Assembly: GCA_025331565.1 (NCBI GenBank)
Contig: JAFREQ010000025.1
Coordinates: 1,736,001 to 1,800,000 of the forward strand
Length of the DNA: 64,000 nucleotides
Source of the DNA: Holacanthus passer
Lineage: Eukaryota; Chordata; Actinopteri; Pomacanthidae
Reading direction: 5' to 3'
Part shown: piece by piece, positions 12,691 through 23,730 of the stretch
How the letters are laid out: the number at the start of each line of letters is the position of its first letter
Position numbering within the stretch: position 1 is the stretch's first letter
Translations under genes and position numbers: made by a program
The notes under the pieces: generated by a model
The model's database searches: none
What the model saw: only the letters and a program-made list of their open reading frames with translations
What the model was told of the DNA's origin: nothing

Positions 12691-13712
12691 ATATAAACAC
12701 AGCTTCTGTCTGTGTGTCTTCTAAGCTACTGTAGTTGGTGGGTAGGTGATAATCCCAAGAATGGTCCAGACATTTACACAGGCCTAACTGTTGTTTTTTC
12801 ACACCACAATGTTACCTGCATCACATCTGCAGACTACCCATCGGTCTCCAAACTAAGCCCCCAGCCACATTTCTCACAAACCATTTACTCCCATGAGCCA
12901 CCAGAGAGAATATGTCCTGCCCCTGTATAATTGTTCCAAGTCAATGTTTTTGTTCCAAATATTAGACATTTTAGTTCCACATTGGAATTGATATCTAGTC
13001 CAACAATGGCTCCAGAGACGTAGCAGCACTTTACGGAAATTTACTGTGACAAGGCATCAAGACTGAGCCCCTCAGGAGATGATCCATGCATCTGGGATCT
13101 GTGTTCCCCTCATCAATGCGTACAACAATTACAGTCCTCATTATCATCACCACAGGAGGCACGCATGCATATATAGGTGCTGTGTTGCCCTGCTGCACAA
13201 TCACAGTCATGTAATAATCATATAGCACTTGGGTCAGATGGAATACATCAAGCCATAAATTAATCTGATTCACTCCACCTTACAGAACATGTGCCATGCA
13301 CATCTTACATTTCATAACAGCCACAACAGTCAACTGTACAGCCAGCATATCACTCAGGAATAGCTCCACACGTAATTGTCCATCAACAAAAACCTCTTAA
13401 TATTCCATCCCCAAGTCTTACAAGCTTACATCAAGGTGAGGCAGGGAAGAAAATGATCAATCTAAGCTAGAAAATCACATTCAAGTTTACCATAAAAGCC
13501 ATGGCAGTACAATAGCAGGCAGTATAACCACTGCAGTGCAGTACTGTATACAGCCAGGTGCTGATATTCCTGCCTTTTAGAGCCCACACAAGGCTAACCA
13601 TGCTGGGTAACTGATCAACTACAGCTGCCTGCACGAGCCCAAGGCAAACAGAGAGAGAAATAGAAAGCAGAGGGAGACGACCAGCGACGAGGCTGGCCGC
13701 TCCTGTACTCAC

Positions 13713-13779
13713 CAGCACTGGCAGAACACAGCAGAGACACCAAGAGCACAATCACCAGCGTCAGGATCTTCACATTCAT
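13713..13779 (-). CDS. apln: apelin precursor, first coding exon (signal peptide)
   Basis: Apelin is a small secreted peptide hormone, the ligand of the G-protein-coupled receptor APJ (Aplnr), acting in heart and vessel development and fluid balance. This exon encodes 22 residues plus the first base of a Gly codon: MNVKILTLVIVLLVSLLCSA, then Ser-Ala. This is a classical signal peptide (one Lys, a long Leu/Val/Ile core, a small-residue cleavage site), and as far as I recall it is almost identical to zebrafish apelin. The ATG has G at -3, and no other ATG occurs between it and the GT tract. The exon ends G|GTGAGTA, a strong donor in phase 1, as expected. Fish apelin precursors are about 77 residues, so roughly 55, including the hormone, are encoded left of the window. 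The divergent neighbour xpnpep2 is also the mammalian neighbour, which strengthens the call. Confidence 0.92.
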
Positions 13780-13828
13780 TTCTGCACTCCCCTCTGGCTC
13801 TCCGCTAGTCACTCGCTGATATACTGTA
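13780..13828 (-). other. apln: probable apln 5' UTR segment
   Basis: These 49 bases separate the apelin ATG from the (GT)n tract and contain no ATG on the minus strand. The true transcription start cannot be fixed. The microsatellite upstream may itself be transcribed as an (AC)n leader. No convincing TATA box sits at a suitable distance. Confidence 0.5.
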
Positions 13829-13863
<35 letters not shown>

Positions 13864-13940
13864 TGTTTGTGTGTGTGTGTGCGTGTGAGTGTGTGTGTGT
13901 GTGTGGATGGGAGGGAGAGAGAGGGAGAGAGAGAGAGAGC
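13829..13940. repeat. compound (GT)n-(GA)n microsatellite next to apln exon 1
   Basis: A pure run of 14 GT units (13829-13856) continues as interrupted GT repeats to about 13905. It switches to GGGAGAGA/(GA)n at about 13911-13938. On the apln strand it reads (TC)n then (AC)n leading straight into the 5' UTR. Alternating GT can adopt Z-DNA and GA/CT mirror repeats can form H-DNA, so this is a candidate length-variable promoter element. Confidence 0.95.
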
Positions 13941-13982
13941 AGCTGAGCGAGCAAGAAAGAGAGAGAGACTGTTTGCTCCCCT

Positions 13983-14045
13983 GTGTGTGTGTGAGAAGTG
14001 AGTGTGTCAGTTTGTGGGAATGTGTGTGTGTGCGTGTGTGTGGTG
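13983..14045. repeat. second GT-rich tract upstream of apln
   Basis: TGTGTGTGTGTGAG followed by further GTGTGTG runs to 14045. It lies about 200-265 bp upstream of the apelin ATG and is likely part of the same unstable region. Confidence 0.8.
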
Positions 14046-14240
14046 GCTCCCTGACTGTGCCTGTGTATTTGTCTAAATGCGTATTTGTATATCAGTGTGT
14101 GACAGCGCCACTCCAAGACTGAAGGCACGTCTTTATCTGAGCTCTCCCACGGAGGTGTGTGTGTCTCTTCTTCTGTCAGAGAAACGGCAGCATGAGCCAA
14201 GTTCAGTAGAGCTGTGAATGTGCTGGAAGTCCGCTTGCAG

Positions 14241-14280
14241 GTCTGTCTGTCTGTCGGTGTGTGTGTCTCTATGTGTGTAT
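14241..14280. repeat. (GTCT)n/(GT)n short tandem repeat
   Basis: Three GTCT units followed by GTGTGTGTCTCTATGTGTGT. It is the third short repeat within 500 bp upstream of apln exon 1. Confidence 0.75.
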
Positions 14281-14414
14281 GAGTCTAGTTGGTCATGTGG
14301 CTTATGTATCATTGACTCTGTAGGTCACGGAAAAGCTGCCCACCCTCGCCCACCCCTCCACCCCTTTTCCACAAACATGCAAGTGCACATGCACTGTGGA
14401 ATAGGAAGGAGAGA

Positions 14415-14464
14415 GGGAGCAAAGGGAGGGAGGAGAGGGGGAGTTGGGAGGTGAAGGGTGGGGG
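14415..14464 (+). other. G-quadruplex motif upstream of apln
   Basis: Seven runs of at least three G (415-417, 424-426, 428-430, 437-441, 446-448, 456-458 and 460-464, each plus 14000) are separated by loops of 6, 1, 6, 4, 7 and 1 bases. This satisfies the G3+N1-7 rule several times over. It lies about 640-690 bp upstream of the apelin ATG, with the G-rich strand being the non-template strand for plus-strand transcription. Formation in cells is inferred. Confidence 0.85.
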
Positions 14465-14499
14465 TGCATGCAGGTTTATGATAATACCCAAACAGATGC

Positions 14500-17400
14500 T
14501 CTTGTTGAAAACTCTTTGAATTGCGCGCAGGGCAGCTTGCCAGGAATCCAGGAATCAAAATACCAGCTTATTAGGGGAAGTAGATGAAAGAAGGGAAGGT
14601 GTGAGATGAGGTTCATGCTTTCCTGCTTTTGTGTCTCCACCAGCTGTATAGACCTTTCTTCCTCACACTATTCTTTACCCACAGTGGCTCTGGCAGCCCT
14701 GTCTCGAAAGAAGGTATGACTTAAATCATTCGCGCTGTTTGAAGTTAGTGTCCGTGACACTGGGAGTAACCACAGGAAAAAACTTATCAGACTCTGCCTG
14801 ATCCCATCGCTTGCGCTATTTGTTTCACTGCCCCTGAAGTCATTTGTTTTATTTTGTTGCACAGATTATATTCTTTCCATGAACAAAAGCCACAAGAAAA
14901 CCACCACCCTGCACAGCTATAAAATAAATCAACTTATTTTTTTTTTCATTTGTTTATCACACAATAAACAGGAAAGGTTGCATTTCTTGCTGTGAATTGT
15001 GAGAACTGTAAGCAGGCACTGGAAGTACAACAAGTTTGCTTATCGCCTTTAGCCACAGAGCAACATCAATGCGACAAGTTTCTACATCCCCACTTGAGAA
15101 GAAAATCACTCTGGAAGGGCCATAAATTTTAGTTTTAAACTATGCATAATATGACAAAGAAACTGTGAACTCCACCCTATTACGACATTTTATACCCCAC
15201 CCAATTACAAGGAGTCTGCAGATCTGGTCCAACAACCCTCATTAGAACTAATAGAAAACTAAGCACCACAATAGTAAAATACATACAAGCCTGTCACTTT
15301 AATAATCTTAAATATCAGTGTTTTTATGAAATGTTCAGTTCACTTTGGGCCCCTAGATCTGCAAAGGGCTGAAGTGACACATGATGGATGGACCGCCTTT
15401 GGTCACAACCTCCAGACACAAACCCCCACCGTAGTCTTCCTCCACACAACCCCTTTTCTATGTGTTGTCACTAAACAGTCACTTTAGTGGTGTAGACCTG
15501 AGAAGAGAGGCCCTGTGACCCTCGACTCTGCAGCTCCCGCTTCACACAGCCCGGCCATTGTCTCCCTAAGGCCCAGGGTCCCGGAGGGCAACGTGTCTGT
15601 GCCACCCACTTGAAATCCAACAACAAGAGCACCTTCCATTTTTACATGCAGCACTTGAAGCCTTCACTTCATGTGAAGCAATCCTCTCACCTCAGGGGTG
15701 GCCAAGCCCCGGGGGCTAAAGATGCTTATCCAAGCCTGTCCTTTTTTTAGCTGAAAGATAATTCTCCCAAGTGCCTTTAAAAGAATCTGTTCACAGCATT
15801 TTCTCAAAGGTGCTCACTGATCACTGACAGAAAGCATGACCAGTTCTTTCCAATTGTACATAATGAGAGATAGAGCGGATTATAGCACCATTACCAGCCC
15901 ACTTAGTAGTTAGGAGTTGTTAGGAGTAATTCAAAATTCAATTTAATTCAACATTCAGGAATACTTTCAAAGCAATGTGGGATAACTGCCTGCAGAGTTA
16001 TTTCAAATTAACAGCTAATGTGGGTATCAGAACTGAAACTGGGGCAATTGTCCAGAATGTGCTGAATCCAGGTGTTACTCATGATAATTTATGACTGTAG
16101 ATTTACCAGTCATTAAAATGTCCTATGGATATGGATACAAATGTGTGAGACATTGTAAAGTTGGCAGTATGGGCTCAAACATTTGCACTCTATTAGCTTT
16201 AATTGTCTTAGCTTGAAGCAAAGCCTGCAATGAAAATGTAACAGATGGTGTTTCCTCAGAGTGTATCGGTGGACTGTGTGCCATGACGTGAGTGTAAGCC
16301 AGTGGACGATTGCCTTTTCACATCCAGGGATGTGGAGCAAGACCTGGCAACACCACACGGGCAACAACAGTCAGAGGGCAGCAATACAGCCACATGTGTT
16401 TCAACACAGGAAACACTTGGCTGTTTACAGGAAGTGTTTGATGAAGGAATGTGGTGTATGCCTGGATTCGGTCACTGATGACGACTTTTCCTGATTCCTG
16501 AGTTTTTAATAACAGGCAGACATTCCACAGTTATGCGTAACATCAATGATGGAAAAGGTATCTTTGCATTTCCTGTGAGCCATGTTTTCTTTTCAAATAT
16601 CAGTCAGACTGCACCGCAAAAAATGTCAACAGGTGGCCTCTCAGCTGTGGCTAAATTAGTCCCCTGATCTCAGGAAAGATTTGCTGCATTATTTACTGTA
16701 TTCACAATTAATGTGTTTCCTGTTTACCATCCGCTTCTATATAAAGCTCCTGATTTCTGAAATGCTAATGAAGTGCGCGGATGTTTGTTTGTATTGTTGT
16801 TTTGATGACTGAATGAACAGTGGCAGGCCGCTTGTGTAGTTGTTATTGTTGTGCAAAAGTGAACTCCACACTTCCGCATCCGCTTCCATTTCCAGAGCTT
16901 CCATCAGATACAGCGCACCTTTATTAAAATGGAAAACAAATCAAACCTCCACCCAGATAAGCGTCTACAGCTTGAGTGAATGCAGAATGTCAATGTGAGA
17001 TCAGGTCGTGGCTGCTAATTAGCTTCTCCGGAGAGATCAGCAATGAGAGAAGAAAGTGTGACATCTTCATTAGGACATTTCAAAGTCTGTGGGTTTTTTT
17101 TTTTTGGAGATATGAGAGAATCTGAGCTGTGTTTTGCTCGTCCGAGGCTTTAAACAAATGTGATTCTCCCCTCAGGCGGCCTGTGCTTCATATCACGAAA
17201 TGTCAAGAATCAGAGGCTTGGTGGATTAACTTATCTGCCTTTAATCGTGACATTATCAGCAGCACTGCAAATTCAGCTGAGAAATGTTCTGGGCTCGCCA
17301 AAGCCCCCTGGAAGATAGGGCAGCAATTTTCTGCCAGTCTGTGATTCTCATTCTGTCGCGTTGCCTCAGAGCAACCACACACATACACACATTTTCTGTA

Positions 17401-19685
17401 ATTTCATACTTGCATGAATAGAGTTCCTAGTAATCATTAAAAGACTCTAAGGAACTGCTGTCCCCCTGAAATGCAGCAGTTAACAATTATCTTCAACAGT
17501 TTCTGCAAAACACATTTTTTTCAAGCAGATAACATAGTGAGTTATTAAGTTGCTGTCTTATTGGGAAGAAATTATGACAGACAGGAGGTCTGTTTATCCC
17601 TAAATTTGAACACCAGCTGGAGTTTATCTCCTCTAATGTTGGACAGGCTCTGAACTCTGTCATGAACTGAAATAATCAGAAACCCTTGACATCAGAGCGC
17701 TGCCGGTCCAGAGAGGAAAGCAATTTACACAACAGTAATCACATAAATACGAATTAACTTCTCATCTTCCTCCTCTTCTTCTTTCTTCTCTGACAGATTC
17801 ACCCTCAGTAGTGTAATTTCAAATCCAAAATAACCAAATAGAAATTGTTACATCTTTCATCATGAGCTTCCAAATCGTTTTCACTGCTGCTCTTTTCCTG
17901 AATTGACCAGACAAATTATCCCCTGGGACCAGATGCTGTGGTGTTGCGTGACTCTCATACAGTTGTCTCTATAATCAGTCCAACATGGCTCATCAGTCTT
18001 GGAAAACACAGGGGCCCACAGATCGGAGAAAGATGCGTTGTTAGATGACAATTCACTGTAACCGCCAAGATAAAAAGGCAACTTTTTATTTCCAGAGCTC
18101 CTTTCACCAGCAGTTTTATTAATCATAATATCTTTGTCAGGTGACTTCCGTCTTAGAGGATTTTCAGGCATGGAGGGCAGATTTTTATCCTGTGATGTTA
18201 CACCTGCAGGTTATGCGATTTTAAAAAATTGTCTCCAAATCATGAAATGGTCTCATATTTTAGCGACCATTTGTCCCTCTGCTTTGCAGCAAGGGCAGGA
18301 TCAAACTCAAAGAGCATGTACAAAACACGCTTCGCACCCTCATGAGCCTGTCAAACCCAGATTCTCCGCAGATATTGTACAACAACAAATAAGGGAAGTC
18401 TTTTGAATCCGTCGTCTCCTCTCCGCCGTCTTATCAGCAATAAAAATCTTCTGAGGGTTTTCTCCAGGTGGCAGGTGATACCAGCCCGGCTTCTGACATC
18501 ACCCCCAGAGCTCTATGTTTCACTGCGAGTGTTGAAGCCTCTTCAATACTCAGAAACTTTCTTCAGCTTGACTCCTCACCTTTAACTTTGCCAGACTCAT
18601 TGATGTGTATTGGTATGTGCTGCAGAGAGGGGAACTGGTGGCAGGATGCCAGCTTTTCACATGCTCCCATGCACTTAAAAATACCAATCTTCTTGTCCCT
18701 GAGTGCACTATTCTTCAGGAGTGTTTTATTTTCTCAGTATGCAGAAGATATGGTGATCATCCGCCCTTTCTTTATTATCAAACAGAGTCAAAACAAGCTA
18801 AATGGAGGAGGTGTTGTATCCAAAGTGGGTAACTGCTCTCTTCCCCTCTAATATTGTTGCAGTTATCAGAGGTTTAATCTGTCTGAACAGTGGCATGTAG
18901 TTTGGAAATGGCTGATTTGTTTCTTATAGACGTTGGGTTTTTTCAAGTGCTCGGGACCGAGCATGCCGCGGCTTGGTCTCGCTGCCATACAGTGAGACAG
19001 AGAAATGTGACTTGACAGATGAGAGATAAGGAAATGTTTTCTGGGGGAGAAGACAGACTCTGAAAACAGACATGAGGTGTCTTTGAAAGCTCACAAAGCC
19101 TGAGTTTGTACTGCAAAGTGAAGGAGCTGGAGATCAACGTCCGCCGGAACCCAGCTCACTGAACCTTTCACTAAATTCACTAATTTCTTCCGCCTTGATG
19201 CAAGTTATGGGATGTTTTTAGGAGCAGGAGAAGTGCTACTTTGAAAACAGTTTCACAGTTGTTATAAAAACATTATTCTTTACCTGTAAAAGAAGAACCT
19301 GAACTCTTAAACCCCTTTGCTGTAAGAGTATGTTTTCATTTGCTCATTTCGCTGTTTAATTTTTTCTCTTCGTGATTGTATGTACGTATGCCGCCACTTT
19401 CCTCACAACACAATAACTCCAAAACAAAACAAATGTCACGCTTACATCACAACTTCCACCTATAGAGAACATGATCTGATTATATTTTGGAGCACAATGT
19501 TGCACTTTGCATATTCATGGAAAAAAATATATATGTCACAAATCTTGTGAAATAAAACAAAACGAGTCGTGCATTAGTCCACAAGCTTTCCAACCCCCTC
19601 ATCTTATCTCTGGTTTTCAGACACAAGCTTATTTGTTTCTACTGAAGATGTAAATCTTTAAAAATGAGTCTCACATATATAATTT
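14500..19685. other. intergenic, apln-proximal, no gene or clear repeat seen
   Basis: High-complexity unique-looking DNA with short random frames only. Somewhat GC-richer patches at about 15350-15720 and 17130-17350 look like the sort of sequence that could be conserved non-coding DNA, but no alignment is available. An open frame of 127 codons at 18468-18851 has no recognisable domain. Confidence 0.6.
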
Positions 19686-19689
19686 CCTT

Positions 19690-20380
19690 AAAGGCTTGGT
19701 AAATTCATAAAACAACTGGACACTTTAATTTTTAGTAAACATTACTCAAATATGAGTAAATGGAGCATTCATTGGGGACTATTTTCAGTGGTGGATTTGG
19801 TACACAAGTGAGTATTTTCTGTAGTCTGACATTGTATGTGAGATTGATTCAAAATAAACTACAGTGACCATGGTCATTGTAACTCAGTGCATCGGTGTGG
19901 TTCATTGATGTATTTTTAAAGTTTTGGACAACAATGGAGGTCTATATCAGGCTTTGGCTACACAGGAAATAGTCTTTAGTGGAGTAGGATTAATTCATTG
20001 TTGGTTTTGGTCTTATCATGAGACTAGTGCAGTGCCCATTCAAAATGTACCTATTCAGAACCAGCAAATTGCTTGGTCTCTAGTATTACTCCTTGCAGCT
20101 TTCTCAATACCATTGACCTGCAGAGTCAGAGAGCCCCCAAAGGTCTAGATGCAGCACAACAACTAAACCAGTGCCATAAAGGCTAGAAAAGCTGTGCTGG
20201 TTAAAATAGAAACATATTGTCAAAAATTTTAAATTCTCAATAATTTATGGGTTATAGGTCATCCAATCTACTTCACACTCAACACTGCACTTCCTTGGGT
20301 CCTCAGCAATACAAATGCCAAATTTAAAGTCGAAAGGCCCAACATCTGGTCACACCAGAAATTAAAAGAACAAAATTCTT
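19690..20380. repeat. probable old interspersed repeat block
   Basis: Two stretches look like fish repeats I recall: 19735-20070 (phrases such as GGGGACTATTTTCAGTGG and GACAACAATGGAGGTCTATA) and 20265-20380 (CACTTCCTTGGGTCCT, then GCCAAATTTAAAGTCGAAAG). No inverted ends or target-site duplications were found, and no second copy occurs in this window. Confidence 0.4.
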
Positions 20381-20389
20381 CTGCAAAAT

Positions 20390-23310
20390 CAGCTCATTCC
20401 AATTGAATCTGCAGACCTTTTACATTGAGTTGAACTCTTGGCCTCTGCAAAATGAAGAAGGTTTATTAGCTGTGTTGCACCATCACTTATATTTAAACCT
20501 CCTCTGTCAGAGTTTTGACTGCCAAATAAGAATAGTTTACAGACAGTTAAATTTGTGTCGACATATTGTCCCCTTAGCTTCAGTAAGTCGATATTAAGTA
20601 TCCTTTGAACAAAATGTCAGAGGGCTGGTTGGTGTGTTAGTGGTTAGCTCACAGCTACAGTAAATGATCAATTGGCCCAGTGAGTAGTTACTACATTGCC
20701 AAGCTGTTAAGATCTCATATTTTGCAAAGACGTATGGATACATTTCTCTGTGCCACTGTGACCGGGCCTTTATTCTTTCATGTGACAAGAAACAGAAATG
20801 GTCACAATATCACTCATATGCTGAAAGAGGACAACTACAGCATGTTGGTATTGGAATATGTGTTTAATGCATGAAACAGCTTAATTATTGGTGTCATTAG
20901 TGTAATAGTTTAATATATTGTGGTGATTATGGTTGGACATTAAGCAGCTCAAATGCCTCTTGTTCCTACTGTGATTGATTTTTTTATACTTGTAGACAGT
21001 GTAATGTTGTACTGCTTCTAAAGGCTGGAAGACTTTGAAATGCCACTGCAAATAAATGGAGGAAAAGAACTTTTTACGACTGACTCTTTCAGTCGAACGT
21101 GAGCAAGTGAAGAAAAGTGAGGGTTACTTAAAGAACAAAGTGGAGAAACTCTGGCAATGTTTTGAAGTCACGGTTCTTTTGTGTCTTATCTATCTGTAAA
21201 ATTTCTCTTTGATGTCTTGTCACCTTCCCCCATTATGAATTCTCTTTGCTCTTTCCTCCACAATCCTTCATTTCAAAATTTCCCTTTTTATTTTTCCAAT
21301 ACGTGCAATCAAAGTAAATTATTCATGGCCGTACAGACTATAAAGTTTAAGCAGATCTGGTGACTATTTCCCCAGCTGCTATTGTTATGAACAAAAAGAG
21401 GAAAAGGGCAAGAAAAGGCAACTTCATTAATGACACATTATGTTTTATGGTGTACTTGGAACTTCAAGTATCCTGAGCGTAATTTGTTTCTGTTTTATGT
21501 GAGCCACCCCTGGTCCCCACCTGCCTTGGTTGGGGTAGATGAAGGGCATTTCTCGACATGAGCTTTGAGACCCATTAAACCGCCTTTTTATATGTACCTC
21601 AATGAAATGCAGACGGAGAGCACCTGACAGTTGAATGAAAGCTCATATTCCTTCAATTCTTTTCTGTTATTTGGCTTGCTCACTTGGCAAATAGTAGGAC
21701 ACAGTATTTATGGAAGGCATCGAAAAATAGATTGAAAAAGTAAAAGAGTTAGTGATGCTTCTCCTCCAACAAAGTCTACTTGCCATTCAAAAAAAAAAGA
21801 AATATGGCTGTTTCTTTGTGCTTTGACCATTTTAAAGAAGTTAAATACGACTGTGAAAAGAGTTTAAAAGAAGAAAAGAGACAAGAAAGACGAACAAAAA
21901 GGGAAATGGAGCCGGCGAAGGATATGCTGTCCTTTGTACTTTTGGCAGCACTTGATGAATGGACGTCTCTGAAGGAACCGCGTCTCCTCACAGGGAACGC
22001 CTGACCTCTCTCAGTTACGTAGCAACTAGATGTTTGGTGTTAGGAATTGTGTTTCACATCATTTTTATCTACGAATGCACGCAGCCATAAATCTAAAGTG
22101 GACGTGTGCTCCATTATAAAAGGATAACGTTTTCTAAACTCTTTCTCTCTTCACTCTTCGGCTTATGTTTGGGGTCAATTGAACAGTTCCTGATATTTGG
22201 TTTCACCAACTGCCAGACATTGTTTTTCTGGCATTAGATCTGACGCAGCCCAACAAATGGCAAATGCCTCAGTATAAACTCTCCCACCAATCCACAAAAC
22301 ACATGTACACACAAGCACTCTAGCATATCAACACTTGGAGGCTGGAGTCTTTCACACCAAAGCCAAGCCTTTAATGCTGTGATGTCAACACATGGCTACG
22401 TACAATGAACACATTTTCACTGTAACAAATCACTCAAATATTTGTTGGAGCTTTTTTCTAAAGAGTCTACAAATGCCTGCAGATAAATTTCACATTTTTT
22501 CAAATCACTGACTTTGATTAAGTTGCTTCAGGGGAGCTTCGAAAGTAATTATGAGAAAATGTTTTGTGGTTGTTGCACAGCACATTTCTGCCTCCCCACA
22601 GATTTGACCAGCTTCCCTGCGTTCAGTTGTTTTGTATTGCAGTAATCAGGCTCTCCACTCCAAACAGCTTTTCTAAGGAAAATTTAGATAAGAAAAAGTA
22701 TGTTTAAATAAAGGTACGAGGGCTGTACTTTCAAAAAGCACATTGAAGTTGTTTAGTGACATTTGGTGATTAGAGATCTAGAATGAAAAGAAATCAGCAT
22801 GCCCAAATTAAAAGCACACCACTTCTAAGTTGGTCATTCAGCTCTTTGATGTTATAAAGTGTGACACTGATGACCAGGCTGGTATTCATACTTCTCAGGG
22901 ACATGTCATCGATCTGGCTGTACAGTATGTTGGCGTCTGTTTCTCCTGCTTCAGGTTTCAGCTGTTTGGGACATTTAACATTCCTGTCAAACCATTAAAG
23001 CACACTACGACACGACTACGTCAGATGAACCCAAAGACACCTACCTCACCACCCTGATGACAGTCATTTGGGTCTGCAGTCTGGTCGGGCAGCCCAGTGC
23101 ACCTAGGAATTATGTCTATATTTGATGTTCCTGCACTCCACAATTTGCATCCAATGCCAATGTTCAGTGCCAGTGCAGAAAGCAGTGTATGTACGTAGTG
23201 AGGTGAGGAAAGTAACAGTGGTGGTGGATGGGTGTGTAGCATGTCTGACTTTTGTTTAGCAGATTAGAGTCTGCATAAAGACCTGCAATAATGTCTTCTC
23301 CTGTTCATGC
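20390..23310. other. intergenic, nothing recognised
   Basis: No exon, RNA gene or strong repeat found. 20610-20660 contains GTGTGTTAGTGGTTAGCTCACAGC, faintly like the tRNA-like end of a fish element, but too short to call. Confidence 0.5.
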
Positions 23311-23319
23311 TGGCCATGA

Positions 23320-23730
23320 AGGGATCCCTTTTTTAATGTGTTTCTATTGTAAGCAATGGGGGACAAAATCCAAAATTTAATATGTGACCTCAGCAGTCTG
23401 AGTTAGTCAAATTGAGAGGGTATCTTCTAGTTCTTTCACCATCTGTTGATATCCGCCACAACTCAACAAGAAATCACTTTTGGGGGAAACATAAAGAAGG
23501 AATATTGTCCTAAATAGACTGAAAATTTGGAGGATTCACACTCAACATACACTTAACTTGTCTGAAACAGATCACTGACGCTTCATATTAAATTCAGATT
23601 AGTGTTGGAATAGATTTTTGCTGTTGATTTTGTCAACCATCACTTCCATTAGAAGCACATTACAAAGGGAGGCTCTTATGGTGAACAGTGTTCATATGGG
23701 CACCTGACTATTAAAACATAGTTTAAAAAT
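23320..23730. repeat. probable interspersed repeat
   Basis: The block starts GGGATCCCTTTTTTAATG, then TATTGTAAGCAATGGGGGAC, and includes CAGCAGTCTGAGTTAGTC and GGAATAGATTTTTGC. It ends near ATGGTGAACAGTGTTCATA. The order of these phrases matches a non-coding fish repeat I recall. The family name is unknown. Confidence 0.45.

Larger units (their letters stand above)
1..13712 (-). other. apln: apln intron 1, partial (downstream end outside window)
   Basis: This is the intron that begins at the GTGAGTA donor (minus strand, first intron base 13712) after the apelin signal-peptide exon. I looked on the minus strand for the invariant apelin C-terminus, using the plus-strand pattern CAT-NGG-NCC-YTT that Lys-Gly-Pro-Met would give. 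No match occurs between 1 and 13700, so the hormone-encoding exon lies left of the window and the intron is at least 13.7 kb. Inside it are an intact MITE-like element, a second short inverted-end element, a minisatellite, a perfect hairpin and CA/CT-rich tracts, listed separately. Short open frames here, including one of 137 codons at 6653-7066, show no recognisable domain. The intron assignment is an inference from the donor site and the missing exon. Confidence 0.75.

Noticed and set aside
1..13700. Second coding exon of apln (mature apelin)
   Set aside because: No CAT-NGG-NCC-YTT pattern for the Lys-Gly-Pro-Met end was found on this side, so the exon must lie outside the window.
13780..13812. 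In-frame GTG upstream of the apelin ATG as an N-terminal extension
   Set aside because: GTG is a poor vertebrate start, and the ATG at 13779 has a purine at -3 and gives a canonical signal peptide at once.
13805..14200. 131-codon frame on the minus strand upstream of apln, rich in Thr-His repeats
   Set aside because: It is simply translation of the (AC)n/(TC)n microsatellites.
20610..20660. tRNA-like or SINE-head sequence around GTTAGTGGTTAGCTCACAGC
   Set aside because: No complete A and B boxes at proper spacing and no cloverleaf. Too short to call.
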